From assembly GCA_039801365.1 (NCBI GenBank), contig JBDRUN010000010.1, positions 1 to 45,531 on the forward strand: 45,531 nucleotides of DNA, in the 5' to 3' direction. Each line of letters opens with the position of its first letter. Position 1 is the stretch's first letter. Position numbers and translations under genes: made by a program. The notes beneath the pieces are model-generated. The model was given only the letters and a program-made list of their open reading frames with translations. It had not been told where the DNA came from and did no database searches. Positions 34,008-42,933 of this stretch are shown in pieces. This DNA is from a candidate division WOR-3 bacterium. Lineage in GTDB: Bacteria; Hydrothermota; Tepidihabitantia; Tepidihabitantales; Tepidihabitantaceae.

Positions 34008-34035
34008 TTGACTTTGCCGGTGCAGCAAATATAGT
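34008..34035 (+). promoter_or_regulatory. Promoter of the ugd-uxs-ftsEX cluster, predicted leaderless
   Basis: TTGACT (34008-34013), 16 bases, TATAGT (34030-34035), then six bases to ATG 34042. No Shine-Dalgarno sequence. It is the only good promoter seen ahead of the closely packed genes up to 40688. Confidence 0.6.
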
Positions 34036-34041
34036 GCCGAT

Positions 34042-35331
34042 ATGAAAATCGCAATGGTCGGAACCGGGTATGTCGGCCTTACCTCAGGCGCTTGCCTGGC
34101 CAAGGTCGGCCACGAAGTAGTCTGCGTTGACAGTGACGCCGACAAGGTAGCCGTCCTCACCCGCGGTGAAATGCCGATTTACGAGCCCGGACTTGAAGAC
34201 GTTATCCGGGAGACGGTCCGGGCTCGCCGACTCAGATTCACAACTGACATCAGGAGCGCAGTCCAGGACTCGGTCGTCTGCTTTATCGCGGTCGGTACCC
34301 CGACTCTTGAATCGGGCGAGCCCGACCTGTCCTCAGTTGAAAACGTATGTCGGGAAATTGCTGCAAGCATGAACGAATATCATCTCATCGTGGAGAAATC
34401 CACGGTTCCAGTCCAGACCCACAAGTGGATCCGTACGACAATCGAACGCTACAACCGGGCCGGCGTCCAATTCGATGTGGCCTCGAACCCCGAATTCCTG
34501 CGCGAAGGTTCAGCGGTGAAAGACTTCCTCGAACCGGACCGCATCGTCGTCGGCGTCGAATCTGACCGTGCGCGGGACCTGATGAGGGAAGTGTATGCAC
34601 CAATCAAAGCACCGCTCCTGTTTACCGACCTCGCCTCGGCCGAGCTCATCAAGCACGCATCCAACGCCTTTCTTGCGATGAAAATCTCGTTTGCTAACGC
34701 CCTTGCCATCATCTGCGAGGCATCAGCCGCGGACGTACGTCGGGTAACCGAAGGCATGGGCATGGACCACCGTATCGGCCCGGAATTCCTGGCGGCCGGC
34801 ATCGGCTACGGAGGATTCTGCTTTCCAAAAGACCTGCGTGCTTTCATCCGGATTGCCGAGGAGCTCGGCTACGACTTCGCCCTCCTGCGCGAGGTTGAAC
34901 GTATCAATGCCGACATGAAACGGCGCTTTGTACGTAAAGTACAGAACGTCCTCTGGAACCTGAAGGACAAGAACATCGGTGTGCTGGGTCTCGCGTTTAA
35001 ACCCAACACCGACGACATGCGATTCGCGCCCTCGATTGACATCATTGCCGAGTTCGTGGCAAAAGGTGCCCACGTACGCGCCTTTGACCCGCGGGCGATG
35101 GAACGGGCCCGTCGCCTCATACCCGGTATCGAATTCACACAGACCGCTGAAGCGGTGGCCGACGACGCCGACCTGCTGGCAATCTTGACTGAATGGCCTG
35201 AGTTTCGCCGGCTCGACCTTACCGACCTCAAGCGGCGCATGCGTGTACCCATCATCTGCGACGGTCGTAACCTGTTCGAACGACAGGAGGTCGAGAGGTT
35301 CGGTTTCACCTACATCGGAGTCGGCCGGTGA
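34042..35331 (+). CDS. ugd: UDP-glucose 6-dehydrogenase
   Basis: Oxidises UDP-glucose to UDP-glucuronate with two NAD+. The N-terminal Rossmann motif is [14 protein letters not shown], the catalytic Cys260 lies in [12 protein letters not shown], and the [11 protein letters not shown] and [12 protein letters not shown] blocks are present. 429 residues, usual length. It has no ribosome binding site but a -10 box six bases ahead, so the first gene of this cluster is probably read from a leaderless mRNA. Its product is the substrate of the next enzyme, UDP-glucuronate decarboxylase. Confidence 0.93.
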   Translation: MKIAMVGTGYVGLTSGACLAKVGHEVVCVDSDADKVAVLTRGEMPIYEPGLEDVIRETVRARRLRFTTDIRSAVQDSVVCFIAVGTPTLESGEPDLSSVENVCREIAASMNEYHLIVEKSTVPVQTHKWIRTTIERYNRAGVQFDVASNPEFLREGSAVKDFLEPDRIVVGVESDRARDLMREVYAPIKAPLLFTDLASAELIKHASNAFLAMKISFANALAIICEASAADVRRVTEGMGMDHRIGPEFLAAGIGYGGFCFPKDLRAFIRIAEELGYDFALLREVERINADMKRRFVRKVQNVLWNLKDKNIGVLGLAFKPNTDDMRFAPSIDIIAEFVAKGAHVRAFDPRAMERARRLIPGIEFTQTAEAVADDADLLAILTEWPEFRRLDLTDLKRRMRVPIICDGRNLFERQEVERFGFTYIGVGR

Positions 35332-35365
35332 TTGCCGGTTGGCGATCGGAGAACCGAGAGCGAAA

Positions 35366-36307
35366 ATGAGGGCGCTGGTTGCAGGCGGAGCTGGCTTTAT
35401 CGGCTCCCATTTGTGCGAGCTGCTGCTCACGCACGGATTCAGAGTGACCTGTCTGGACAACCTCATCACCGGCCGCCGCGACAACATCAGTCACCTGCTG
35501 CACAACCGTTCGTTCGAGTTCATCCGGGCAGACATCGCTCGTCCGCTGCCGGCACTCAAGACCCCGGACGTCATCTTCAACCTCGCATCACCGGCCTCAC
35601 CCCGAGACTACCTCGCGCTGCCGCTTGCCACCCTAGCGGCTGGTGCCGTCGGAACGCGCAACCTGCTCGAACTTGCCCGTCGCCGAAAGGCGGTTTTCGT
35701 CCTTGCTTCAACATCCGAAGTGTACGGCGACCCTCTGGAACACCCCCAGTCTGAAACGTACTGGGGCAACGTCAACCCGGTCGGCGTGCGTTCGGTCTAT
35801 GACGAGGCAAAGCGCTATGCCGAAGCACTGACTATGGCATATCACCGGTGCTACGGTCTTCCAACACGCATTGCGCGGATATTCAACACCTACGGCCCAC
35901 GCATGAAGCTTGGCGACGGCCGGGTAGTACCAAACCTCATCCATCAGGCCCTGACCGGCCGGCCGATGACGATCTACGGCTCTGGCCGCCAGACCCGCAG
36001 CTTCTGTTTCGTATCCGATATGGTCAGCGGGCTCTTCAAACTGTCCGCCTGCTCTGACCCGATGCCCGTGAATCTTGGCAACCCGCAGGAATTCACCATC
36101 CTGCGGTTTGCCCGTATCGTCCAAGAGCTGACCGGCTCCAAGAGCCGACTTGAGTTTCTGCCCCTGCCTGAAGACGACCCAAGACAGCGCCAGCCTGACA
36201 TATCCCGGGCCGGTCGGCTCCTCGGCTGGACTCCAGCCGTTTCTCTGGAACAGGGCCTTCGCACCACCATCGCCTGGTTCGAACAGCACGTGAAAGCTCG
36301 CAGATGA
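35366..36307 (+). CDS. uxs: UDP-glucuronate decarboxylase (UDP-xylose synthase)
   Basis: A short-chain dehydrogenase/reductase-type enzyme converting UDP-glucuronate to UDP-xylose with bound NAD+. The 313 residues begin with [25 protein letters not shown] is the UXS-specific block, the catalytic pair is Tyr and Lys in [10 protein letters not shown], and [10 protein letters not shown] follows. The open frame extends back to 35243 inside ugd, but ATG 35366 is where the fold begins; GAGAGCGAAA upstream is a poor ribosome binding site. The gap to ugd is 34 bases, and its stop overlaps the next start. A related nucleotide-sugar 4-epimerase is possible but the SPASP block favours UXS. Confidence 0.88.
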   Translation: MRALVAGGAGFIGSHLCELLLTHGFRVTCLDNLITGRRDNISHLLHNRSFEFIRADIARPLPALKTPDVIFNLASPASPRDYLALPLATLAAGAVGTRNLLELARRRKAVFVLASTSEVYGDPLEHPQSETYWGNVNPVGVRSVYDEAKRYAEALTMAYHRCYGLPTRIARIFNTYGPRMKLGDGRVVPNLIHQALTGRPMTIYGSGRQTRSFCFVSDMVSGLFKLSACSDPMPVNLGNPQEFTILRFARIVQELTGSKSRLEFLPLPEDDPRQRQPDISRAGRLLGWTPAVSLEQGLRTTIAWFEQHVKARR

Positions 36308-37344
36308 ACCATCGAGCACGCTCACAGCGCGAAGACTCGGGCCGATACGGGCCTGGCGACCTGACTGTGCCTGTCCAGACCGAATCCGGTGTAAGACAAC
36401 GCCGGCAGCTTGAAGTCGGCATCGTAGGTCTTGGTCGTTGGGGCTGGAACTACGCCCAGGTACTGGCCCGGATTCCCTCCTGTAGGGTAGAGGCCATGGC
36501 CGACACGAACCCTGCCGCTCTCAGTCCGAACTCTGAAATCCGGTCTTGCAGACAATCAAGACAGGTCCGTCTGTATACAGGGCTTGAGCCGCTACTCGAA
36601 GATAGACTTGTTGGCGCGATAGTCATCGCCACCCCGGATTACACTCACTTCGACCTTGCCAGCCGTTGTCTTGAGGCCGGGCTGGACGTTCTCGTCGAGA
36701 AACCGATGTGCCATACTGTCAGCCAGGCACGTCGGCTCGTTGCGCTCGCGGCGGCACGCGGCCGAATCCTTGCGGTCAGTCACACCGCGCTTTACCAACC
36801 GCAGTTCACCGTCCTTGTCTCAGCGCTCACCCAAGGCAGCCTGGGCCGTCCGCTTCGGGTTGAATCGGTACGTACGTCAACCGGGCCTGCGGAGCGAGAG
36901 CGTGCCGACGTGCTCTTTGACCTGGGCCCTCATGACATTGCGATGGTGGTGAGCCTGTTCGGACTCCCGGTCGCGAGCCGCGCCCTGGACTCTGGACCGA
37001 ACTGTGCCGAATTCGAGCTCCTGTTTGTGGACGAAGTACGCGCTCGATGTCGGGTCGCATGGCAGCGTCAGCGTATTCGGCGCTTCGCACTGACCGGCAC
37101 ACTCGGTACTCACACCATTGTCGAACAGCAAAGTCCGGCACCTGCCGACCAGCCGCTTTTTCGGCAGTGCTGCGACTTTGTTACCTGCTGCCTGATGCGC
37201 ACAGCACCGCAGAGCAACGACCGGCTTGGTCTGAACGTCATTCGCTGCCTTGAGTCAGTGGCTTGTTCGCGGCGCGAAGCAGGCCGCTGGGTGTCGCTGG
37301 ATGAACTCCCGGCGGCGCACGAAGCATATGCTGGAATGCAATGA
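36304..37344 (+). CDS. Gfo/Idh/MocA family oxidoreductase
   Basis: An NAD(P)-dependent sugar oxidoreductase of 346 residues. The dinucleotide fold begins at about residue 37 with [13 protein letters not shown], and VEKPMCHT near residue 133 is the conserved EKP motif. DLGPHDIAM near residue 200 is the family substrate-site His block. The first 35 residues ([15 protein letters not shown]...) are not conserved and a start nearer the fold cannot be excluded, but ATG 36304 overlaps the uxs stop (ATGA), which is a strong coupling signal. Gene context suggests a nucleotide-sugar substrate, for example UDP-linked uronic acid or amino sugar, as in WlbA/WbpB. That is inferred from position. Confidence 0.83.
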   Translation: MNHRARSQREDSGRYGPGDLTVPVQTESGVRQRRQLEVGIVGLGRWGWNYAQVLARIPSCRVEAMADTNPAALSPNSEIRSCRQSRQVRLYTGLEPLLEDRLVGAIVIATPDYTHFDLASRCLEAGLDVLVEKPMCHTVSQARRLVALAAARGRILAVSHTALYQPQFTVLVSALTQGSLGRPLRVESVRTSTGPAERERADVLFDLGPHDIAMVVSLFGLPVASRALDSGPNCAEFELLFVDEVRARCRVAWQRQRIRRFALTGTLGTHTIVEQQSPAPADQPLFRQCCDFVTCCLMRTAPQSNDRLGLNVIRCLESVACSRREAGRWVSLDELPAAHEAYAGMQ

Positions 37345-38000
37345 AACTCTCGGTCGTGATGCCGGTGTATAACGAAGAGGCTTCTGTTGCCGATGTCATC
37401 GAACAGGTGAAGCGCGTGCCGGTAGAAAAGGAGATAATTGCGGTGGACGATCACTCTCTGGACCGCACGCTCGAAGTACTCAGAAGCATTCCGGGTATCA
37501 GCGTAGTCACCCATGCCACGAACCAGGGCAAGGGCGCGGCAATTCGAACCGGTCTTCGCGCCGCATCGGGCGACGTCGTCATTATTCAGGACGCGGACCT
37601 GGAATACGACCCAAACGACTATCCCAGACTACTCGCACCGTTCGCGGACCAGGATGTAGACGCCGTCTATGGCTCGCGTTTCCGGGGGCGAAGCAAATTC
37701 CTGTTTTTGAGCCGCCTTGCCAACTACTTCCTCACGTTCCTCACCGACCTGCTGTTCGGCGGCCGGATTACCGACATGGAGACCTGCTACAAGGCAATCC
37801 GCCGGCCACTGTTTCTGCGTCTCAACCTTACCGCGCGCCGTTTCGAGGTCGAGCCGGAAATCACTGCCAAGCTCTTACGACTTGGTGCCCGCATCGTCGA
37901 GGTTCCAATCGCTTACCGTGCACGCCGCGTCGGCAAGAAAATCGGGCCCCGGGATGGCATCATGGCATGCCGGGCTCTGCTCAAATGGTACTTCAGCTAG
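37341..38000 (+). CDS. Family 2 glycosyltransferase, dolichyl-phosphate mannosyltransferase-like
   Basis: A 219-residue GT-A enzyme that probably moves a hexose from a nucleotide sugar to a polyprenyl phosphate. SVVMPVYNEEASV, VDDHSLDRTLEVL, GKGAAIRTGL, IIQDADLEYDPNDY (the DxD-type metal site) and YGSRF match DPM1-like enzymes; DMETCYKAIRR and the C-terminal RVGKKIGPRDG are typical of the bacterial short forms without membrane helices. It starts in an ATGA overlap with the oxidoreductase gene and ends three bases before ftsE, so it links the sugar genes with the division genes in one transcript. Confidence 0.87.
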   Translation: MKLSVVMPVYNEEASVADVIEQVKRVPVEKEIIAVDDHSLDRTLEVLRSIPGISVVTHATNQGKGAAIRTGLRAASGDVVIIQDADLEYDPNDYPRLLAPFADQDVDAVYGSRFRGRSKFLFLSRLANYFLTFLTDLLFGGRITDMETCYKAIRRPLFLRLNLTARRFEVEPEITAKLLRLGARIVEVPIAYRARRVGKKIGPRDGIMACRALLKWYFS

Positions 38001-38003
38001 CAT

Positions 38004-38699
38004 ATGTCTGACCACCGTGTCTCGGACTCCTCCCTTGCCATTGAGCTTGAGGGCGTTTCTAAACTGTATCACAACTCGTGGCCAGCGCTGACCGATGTCA
38101 GTCTGCGGGTTGGCAGAGGCGACTTCGTGTTCGTGCTCGGCGCAACCGGTGCGGGCAAGACTACCCTGCTCCGCCTCTTGTATCGAGCCGAGCTGCCCGA
38201 CTCGGGTAAGATTTCCGTACTCGGTTACGACCTCGGCAACATCTCGAAGCGCGAGATTCCGGCTCTGCGCCGGCGCATCGGCGTCATCTTCCAGGATTTC
38301 AAGCTGCTTGCCGGCCGCACGACCTACGAGAACCTGGAGTTCGTCCTGCGGTCAATCGGCATGAAGGAAGAGCAGATTCCCGCAAGGATTCAGGAAACAC
38401 TGATCCAGCTCGGTCTCACGCACCGCCGGGACGCCTATCCCCACGAGCTCTCCGGCGGTGAACAGCAAAAGGTATCCATCGCCCGGGCACTGGTCAAGGA
38501 GCCGGAGCTTCTGCTTGCCGACGAACCGACCGGCAACATTGACCCCAAAGGTGCAGCTGACATTCTCAACCTGCTCAAAGATGCAAACTACCGTGGCGCA
38601 ACCGTTGTCATGTGCACACACAACTCCGAGCTCGCTCTGGGTTCGCACCGGCGATGCGTCACACTCGACGCCGGAAGGATTGTACGCGATGTCGGCTAG
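38004..38699 (+). CDS. ftsE: Cell division ATP-binding protein FtsE
   Basis: The cytoplasmic ATPase of the FtsEX complex. Walker A is GATGAGKTTLL, the Q-loop VIFQDFKLL, the ABC signature LSGGEQQKVSIARAL and Walker B LLLADEPTGNID. GRTTYENLEFVL is FtsE-like. 231 residues, usual length. FtsE uses ATP to drive FtsX, which in turn switches on periplasmic murein hydrolase activation at the septum. It starts four bases after the glycosyltransferase stop and overlaps ftsX by 11 bases. No ribosome binding site of its own is obvious, consistent with coupling. Confidence 0.93.
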   Translation: MSDHRVSDSSLAIELEGVSKLYHNSWPALTDVSLRVGRGDFVFVLGATGAGKTTLLRLLYRAELPDSGKISVLGYDLGNISKREIPALRRRIGVIFQDFKLLAGRTTYENLEFVLRSIGMKEEQIPARIQETLIQLGLTHRRDAYPHELSGGEQQKVSIARALVKEPELLLADEPTGNIDPKGAADILNLLKDANYRGATVVMCTHNSELALGSHRRCVTLDAGRIVRDVG

Positions 38700-39537
38700 G
38701 CACATTCTTTCTGAAACCGGCCGCAGCATCAGCCGCAACCGGGCGACCTTCGCCCTTGCTACCACAGTCCAGGCAATCTGTCTCACCCTGCTCGGCATCT
38801 TCCTGGTCTTGGCGGTGAACTTGGGCGTTGTTGTTCGTTCCGCAGGCCGGAACATCGAACTGCACGTATTCCTGACCGAAGATGCGGATGCCCAGTCTCT
38901 TGGGGACCGTATTCGCTGCATAACCGGGGTCGCCGATACCAGATTCGTATCAAGGGAAGAAGCACTGGCCGAACTCGTTGCCGAGCTCGGCGAAGACTCC
39001 TCACTTGTCACCGCGCTTGGCTCCAATCCCCTGCCCGCATCGATCCGCGTCTCGCTCCAGCCCGGCTTCTCTAACCCGGCGCTTCTGGCTGACATCGAAG
39101 CCAAGGTACGACTTCTGCCTGGCGTCAGTGAAGTCTGGTCCAGCCAAGAAGGTCTTGTCCGGCTAAACCGGCTCTTGCGCGCAACGGTCTGGCTTGGTCT
39201 CGGAATCCTGGCCATCGTATCGCTTGCGGTCGCCTTCATTGTGTTCCAGACCGTGGACAGCTCAATCTCAAGTCGTGCCCGGGAGATCGAAATCATGGAA
39301 CTCGTCGGCGCGAGCCGTTCGGTCGTACGTGCGCCGTTCATTCTCGAGGGCATAGTCCAAGGAATCCTGGCCGGCGCCTGCGCCTTTACCGCTGTTCTCC
39401 TTCTTGCTTGGGTTGCAGCCACAGTTCTGCCTGCTCCGGTCGTTCCGGTCTGGACTCTATTGGCCGCGAACCTCGGACTTGGAGCCCTGCTCGGACTCGC
39501 CGGGTCGCTTGTTGCTCTTGACCGGATCTCACGGTGA
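38689..39537 (+). CDS. ftsX: Cell division membrane protein FtsX
   Basis: The membrane subunit of FtsEX, 282 residues. One transmembrane helix near residues 20-45 is followed by a periplasmic domain (45-160, IELHVFLTEDADAQ) and three more helices (about 165-282), the FtsX layout of four segments. The open frame runs back to 38458 inside ftsE, but ATG 38689 lies in the right place with GGAAGGA upstream and starts MSARHILSETGRSISRN, a typical FtsX N-terminus. Its TGA overlaps the GTG start of the LytM gene (GTGA). Confidence 0.92.
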   Translation: MSARHILSETGRSISRNRATFALATTVQAICLTLLGIFLVLAVNLGVVVRSAGRNIELHVFLTEDADAQSLGDRIRCITGVADTRFVSREEALAELVAELGEDSSLVTALGSNPLPASIRVSLQPGFSNPALLADIEAKVRLLPGVSEVWSSQEGLVRLNRLLRATVWLGLGILAIVSLAVAFIVFQTVDSSISSRAREIEIMELVGASRSVVRAPFILEGIVQGILAGACAFTAVLLLAWVAATVLPAPVVPVWTLLAANLGLGALLGLAGSLVALDRISR

Positions 39538-40688
39538 ACCCGCGTCGCCTCACCTGGCCCATACTGACGGTCCTCGCGCTCTGTGGACTCGTGCTGTCAT
39601 CAGCCGGTGCCGACCTCGCTGAACTTGAACAGCGCATCAAGGAACACCAGCGCGAGCTCGGCGAGACCAAACGCGAGCTTGAAGATACCCGGCAACAGAT
39701 CGAACGCCTGACCGAAACCGAGAAGACCAGCCTGGCCCGACTCGAAGCCCTGCGCGCACAAATCGCTGCAGCCCGGCGCTACATCAACCAGCTTGACGTC
39801 CAGCTTGCTGACCGAACCGAGCAGGTCGGCCAGGTTGCCCGTCAGGTCGAGGAAACTGCAAGAAGAATCGAGGCACGCCGGCAGGACCTGGCCGAGCGTC
39901 TGACAGACATCTACAAATACGGCCGGCTGGTGCCGCTTGAGGCGGTACTGGCCACCGACCAAGTCGAGAACGTCTATCGTCGTCTGATGCACTTGCGCTG
40001 GGTTGCACGGGCCGATCGCCGAACTGCCGAAGAACTGATCCGGCTCCGGGCCAGCCAGCTCGAACAGCAATCTCGACTGATTGCGGCTCGCGACGACCTC
40101 GTAAAGCTGAAGGCTGAACGGCTCGCCAGCGAATCGCTGCTCGCCTCGTCCTGTCGAGCCGAGTCAGCGATGGTCGCAAAAGTCCGTACCGAACGGGACG
40201 CCAAACTGAAGCTCGAACGCGAACTCGACGAAGCGGCCCAACGACTCCAAGCGCTGATTGCCGACCTCGAAAAGGAACGTGCACAGGCATCCGCTGGCGG
40301 TCATTTCTTCGAACAGAACCGCGGCAAGTTACCTTGGCCGGTTCGAGGCGAACTCATCACCCGTTTTGGTCCTCAGACCCACCCCGTTTATAAGACCAAG
40401 ACGACAAGCTCGGGTATTGACATCCGGACATCGGCCGGAACACCGGCCCTGGCGATCGCTTCCGGCAAGGTAGTGTACGCAGACCAGTTCATGGGCTACG
40501 GCCGACTTGTGATACTGGACCACGGTGGTGGATTCTACACACTTTATGGCAACCTCGAAGATATTCTCGCGCGGCCGGGTGCGGAGATACCTGCCGGTTC
40601 GCCGGTCGGCCGAACCCGGGACTTTCTTCACTTCGAAATCCGCCGACAAGGCCAACCAACCGACCCATTACTCTGGCTCGCACCATAA
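39534..40688 (+). CDS. EnvC-like murein hydrolase activator with degenerate LytM domain
   Basis: A 384-residue periplasmic protein: signal peptide (about 1-26), a long coiled coil (27-270, ELEQRIKEHQRELGETKREL and onward) and a C-terminal LytM/M23 domain (275-384, GELITRFGPQTHPVYK). Active M23 enzymes have His-x-x-x-Asp in the HxGIDI position and a HxHFE motif; here the first reads SSGID and the second FLHFE, so two metal ligands are lost. This is what is known for EnvC, which does not cut murein but activates amidases when FtsEX pulls on it. The GTGA overlap with ftsX supports the assignment. No amidase gene is in the window. Confidence 0.87.
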   Translation: MNPRRLTWPILTVLALCGLVLSSAGADLAELEQRIKEHQRELGETKRELEDTRQQIERLTETEKTSLARLEALRAQIAAARRYINQLDVQLADRTEQVGQVARQVEETARRIEARRQDLAERLTDIYKYGRLVPLEAVLATDQVENVYRRLMHLRWVARADRRTAEELIRLRASQLEQQSRLIAARDDLVKLKAERLASESLLASSCRAESAMVAKVRTERDAKLKLERELDEAAQRLQALIADLEKERAQASAGGHFFEQNRGKLPWPVRGELITRFGPQTHPVYKTKTTSSGIDIRTSAGTPALAIASGKVVYADQFMGYGRLVILDHGGGFYTLYGNLEDILARPGAEIPAGSPVGRTRDFLHFEIRRQGQPTDPLLWLAP

Positions 40689-40815
40689 GTAAGCTACACA
40701 TCCGGAAAGCCGGTCTCCGGCTCCGCTGCCTGGTGTCGGGACCTGCGAGACGAGGCTTGCCGGTTTTGAAACGAGCAAGTTTCACTGCACCCGTTATCCC
40801 GCCGCCAAAACTCTG

Positions 40816-42015
40816 ATGTCCAGCGCCAGGAGTTCGGCTCCAAGAGTCAACTACGGTCTCATCGGCCAGGAACGAACTGTGGCACTGCTCGACGCGATCC
40901 TCAAGGTCGGGCGCTTTCCTCCTCTTCTCTTTGCCGGCCCGCCTGGTGTAGGAAAACGCACTGCGGCCCTGCTCCTAGCTCGGGCCGCAAACTGCGAAAC
41001 CCGACCGCCGCTCACCTCAGCGGAGCACAAAGCCCCAAAGCCAGAACTGAAATCCGGGACTAGACTGCTGGCCGAAAACTCGAAATCCAAGAGCCAGAGC
41101 CTGGTATCCTGTGGCCGTTGCTCCTCCTGCCGCACCATTACGCTGCTCCACCATCCTGACGTCCGGGTGTTCTTCCCTGTCCGCCCTGAGAAACGCACCG
41201 CCGATGACGAAGACGAAATGGCAGGCGCGCTCCAGAAGACGCTCGAAGCATCCGAGCGTTACCAGCTCGGTAAGGCTCAGCCCGAACCCGACCCGAAGCA
41301 CACCATCTCCATCGAAGTGGTCCGCTGGCTACGACAGGAAATGACCAAGCCACCACTGCTCGCTCGACATCGCTTCTTCGTAATCCTTCACGCCCACCGG
41401 ATGACCGCGGAGGCGGCCAACGCATTCCTCAAGACTCTCGAGGAACCGCAGCGCCAGACCGCCCTCATCCTTACTACCGACCGTCCAACCCTGCTGTTCG
41501 AAACAATTCGGTCAAGATGCCGACTGGTTAGATTTTCACCCATTACTCCAGAAAAACTGCAGCAATGGCTGACCGAAAAGACTGGCATCAAACCCGAGGA
41601 AGCCGAACTCGCCGCGCTGGTCGCAGACGGCTCTCCGGGCCGCGCCCTGCGCTTCCTGAACGAACCCGATGACTTCCTTGCCGCTCCGGTGCTGGAATTC
41701 TTCTCGCTTCCCCGGGCCAGTGAACGGGACGTGCTTGTGACAATGACGCGGCTCGACCAAACCCCACTGGCCACCGTCACTTTCACCCTGCTATTTCTTT
41801 TCCGTCAGGCCCTGCTCGCCAAGCTCGGCATTGGCACCGGCTATGCCCGCCACAACCCTGCAATCAGAGCCAAGGCGGCAGCATCCTCCCTCGACTACCT
41901 GCACCAGGAAAACCTCTTCCTCGCCAGCCGGCTTGAAGACTGCCGTCTGAACATCAACCGTCGGCTCTTCCTCTACACTCTGCTTGCCGACGTGCGCCGG
42001 CATGGTTCAGACTGA
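40816..42015 (+). CDS. holB: DNA polymerase III delta-prime subunit-like AAA+ ATPase
   Basis: A clamp-loader subunit of 399 residues. Walker A is FAGPPGVGKRTAALLLA, sensor 1 lies in LILTTDRPTLLFETIRSRC, and AEAANAFLKTLEEPQ is the family Walker B/EEP region; the SRC Arg finger motif is present. The usual zinc module is there (NC, then CGRCSSC), with a long charged insert between NC and CGRC (KPELKSGTRLLAENSKSKSQ) and a second acidic insert (TADDEDEM). It follows the ftsEX-envC genes after 127 bases, which hold a small hairpin AGCCGG-TCT-CCGGCT (about 40700). No ribosome binding site is obvious. Confidence 0.85.
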   Translation: MSSARSSAPRVNYGLIGQERTVALLDAILKVGRFPPLLFAGPPGVGKRTAALLLARAANCETRPPLTSAEHKAPKPELKSGTRLLAENSKSKSQSLVSCGRCSSCRTITLLHHPDVRVFFPVRPEKRTADDEDEMAGALQKTLEASERYQLGKAQPEPDPKHTISIEVVRWLRQEMTKPPLLARHRFFVILHAHRMTAEAANAFLKTLEEPQRQTALILTTDRPTLLFETIRSRCRLVRFSPITPEKLQQWLTEKTGIKPEEAELAALVADGSPGRALRFLNEPDDFLAAPVLEFFSLPRASERDVLVTMTRLDQTPLATVTFTLLFLFRQALLAKLGIGTGYARHNPAIRAKAAASSLDYLHQENLFLASRLEDCRLNINRRLFLYTLLADVRRHGSD

Positions 42016-42019
42016 ACCT

Positions 42020-42904
42020 CTAGAAACGGACGTACAGAATTACCACCACTGTTGCCATCCACAGGAAGATATCAACCAGCAGCGGTACGTCAGAAAACAA
42101 CACCTTCTCCGGTGTTCCGCCCAGGTCCTTGCGATATACAAGATAGAGATACCGGCAGATACCGTAGAGCACGAACGGAAAAGTCAGATACAGCTTGTTG
42201 GTCCCGAACTTCTCCACGGTTTCGGGTGCGATCGTGTACAGACAGTAAGCAACGACGGTAGCCGAAGTCGCCACCGCAATCATCTGGTCCAAAAGCGTCT
42301 CATTGTACTTACCAAGCACGCTGCGGTGTGATATCCCTCCACCCTCCAGGAATACAAGCTCATGCCGGCGTTTGGCCAATGCCACAAACAGCGCCAGAAG
42401 AATGGTACAGATAAACAGCCACGGCGAAATTCGCACATGCACTACGTAGGTACCCGAAATCGCCCGCAGGGCAAACCCAAGCGCAACGATGAGCACGTCC
42501 AGCACAACCACCTGCTTCAACTTCAGCGAGTACGCAAGCTGCATGACGAAGTAAACAAGCCCGACAAAACCGAATCGCCAGTCAAGGGCAAACCCGACCA
42601 CAAATGCGACACCGACCGCAAGACCGGCGCCGGTGAGCGCAACCGGCCCTGGTACCCGTCCTGAGGCAATTGGCCTATCCTTCTTGGTCGGATGCCTTCG
42701 GTCCTGCTCCTTGTCAACCAGGTCATTGATGATATAGACCGCACCAGAGAGAAGACAGAACGAAACAAACCCGGCAAATGAACGCAACACACTCGGTCCA
42801 TGCATAAGGTTCTTCGAGAAAATCAGGCCCGCAAAGACAAGCAGGTTCTTAACCCACTGCTTGGGCCGCATAGATACGACGAGTGCGCCCAACATTACAG
42901 GCAT
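42020..42904 (-). CDS. UbiA family prenyltransferase, decaprenyl-phosphate phosphoribosyltransferase-like
   Basis: A polytopic membrane enzyme, about 294 residues from ATG 42904. It begins MRPKQWVKNLLVFAGLIFS (from residue 12), and the first Asp motif is YIINDLVDKEQDRRHPTKKDRPIASG. The second region YSLKLKQVVVLDVLIVALGFALRAISG closes the active site. These match UbiA-superfamily enzymes that transfer phosphoribose from PRPP to polyprenyl phosphate, a route to arabinose- or ribose-linked glycans. The frame is open to GTG 43078 with a 58-residue Ala/Thr/Gly/Glu-rich extension that no relative has. A promoter-like TTGACT-16-TAGAAG (42906-42933) argues for a start at 42904 or 42895. Convergent with holB four bases away. 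Confidence 0.8.
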   Translation of the reverse strand: MPVMLGALVVSMRPKQWVKNLLVFAGLIFSKNLMHGPSVLRSFAGFVSFCLLSGAVYIINDLVDKEQDRRHPTKKDRPIASGRVPGPVALTGAGLAVGVAFVVGFALDWRFGFVGLVYFVMQLAYSLKLKQVVVLDVLIVALGFALRAISGTYVVHVRISPWLFICTILLALFVALAKRRHELVFLEGGGISHRSVLGKYNETLLDQMIAVATSATVVAYCLYTIAPETVEKFGTNKLYLTFPFVLYGICRYLYLVYRKDLGGTPEKVLFSDVPLLVDIFLWMATVVVILYVRF

Positions 42905-42905
42905 A

Positions 42906-42933
42906 CTTCTACCCGATTGCGCACAAAAGTCAA
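42906..42933 (-). promoter_or_regulatory. Possible promoter of the UbiA-type gene
   Basis: On the minus strand TTGACT (42933-42928), 16 bases, TAGAAG (42911-42906). The -10 lacks the final T. If real, the first usable start would be ATG 42895, ten bases beyond, and the upstream open frame is not translated. Confidence 0.35.
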
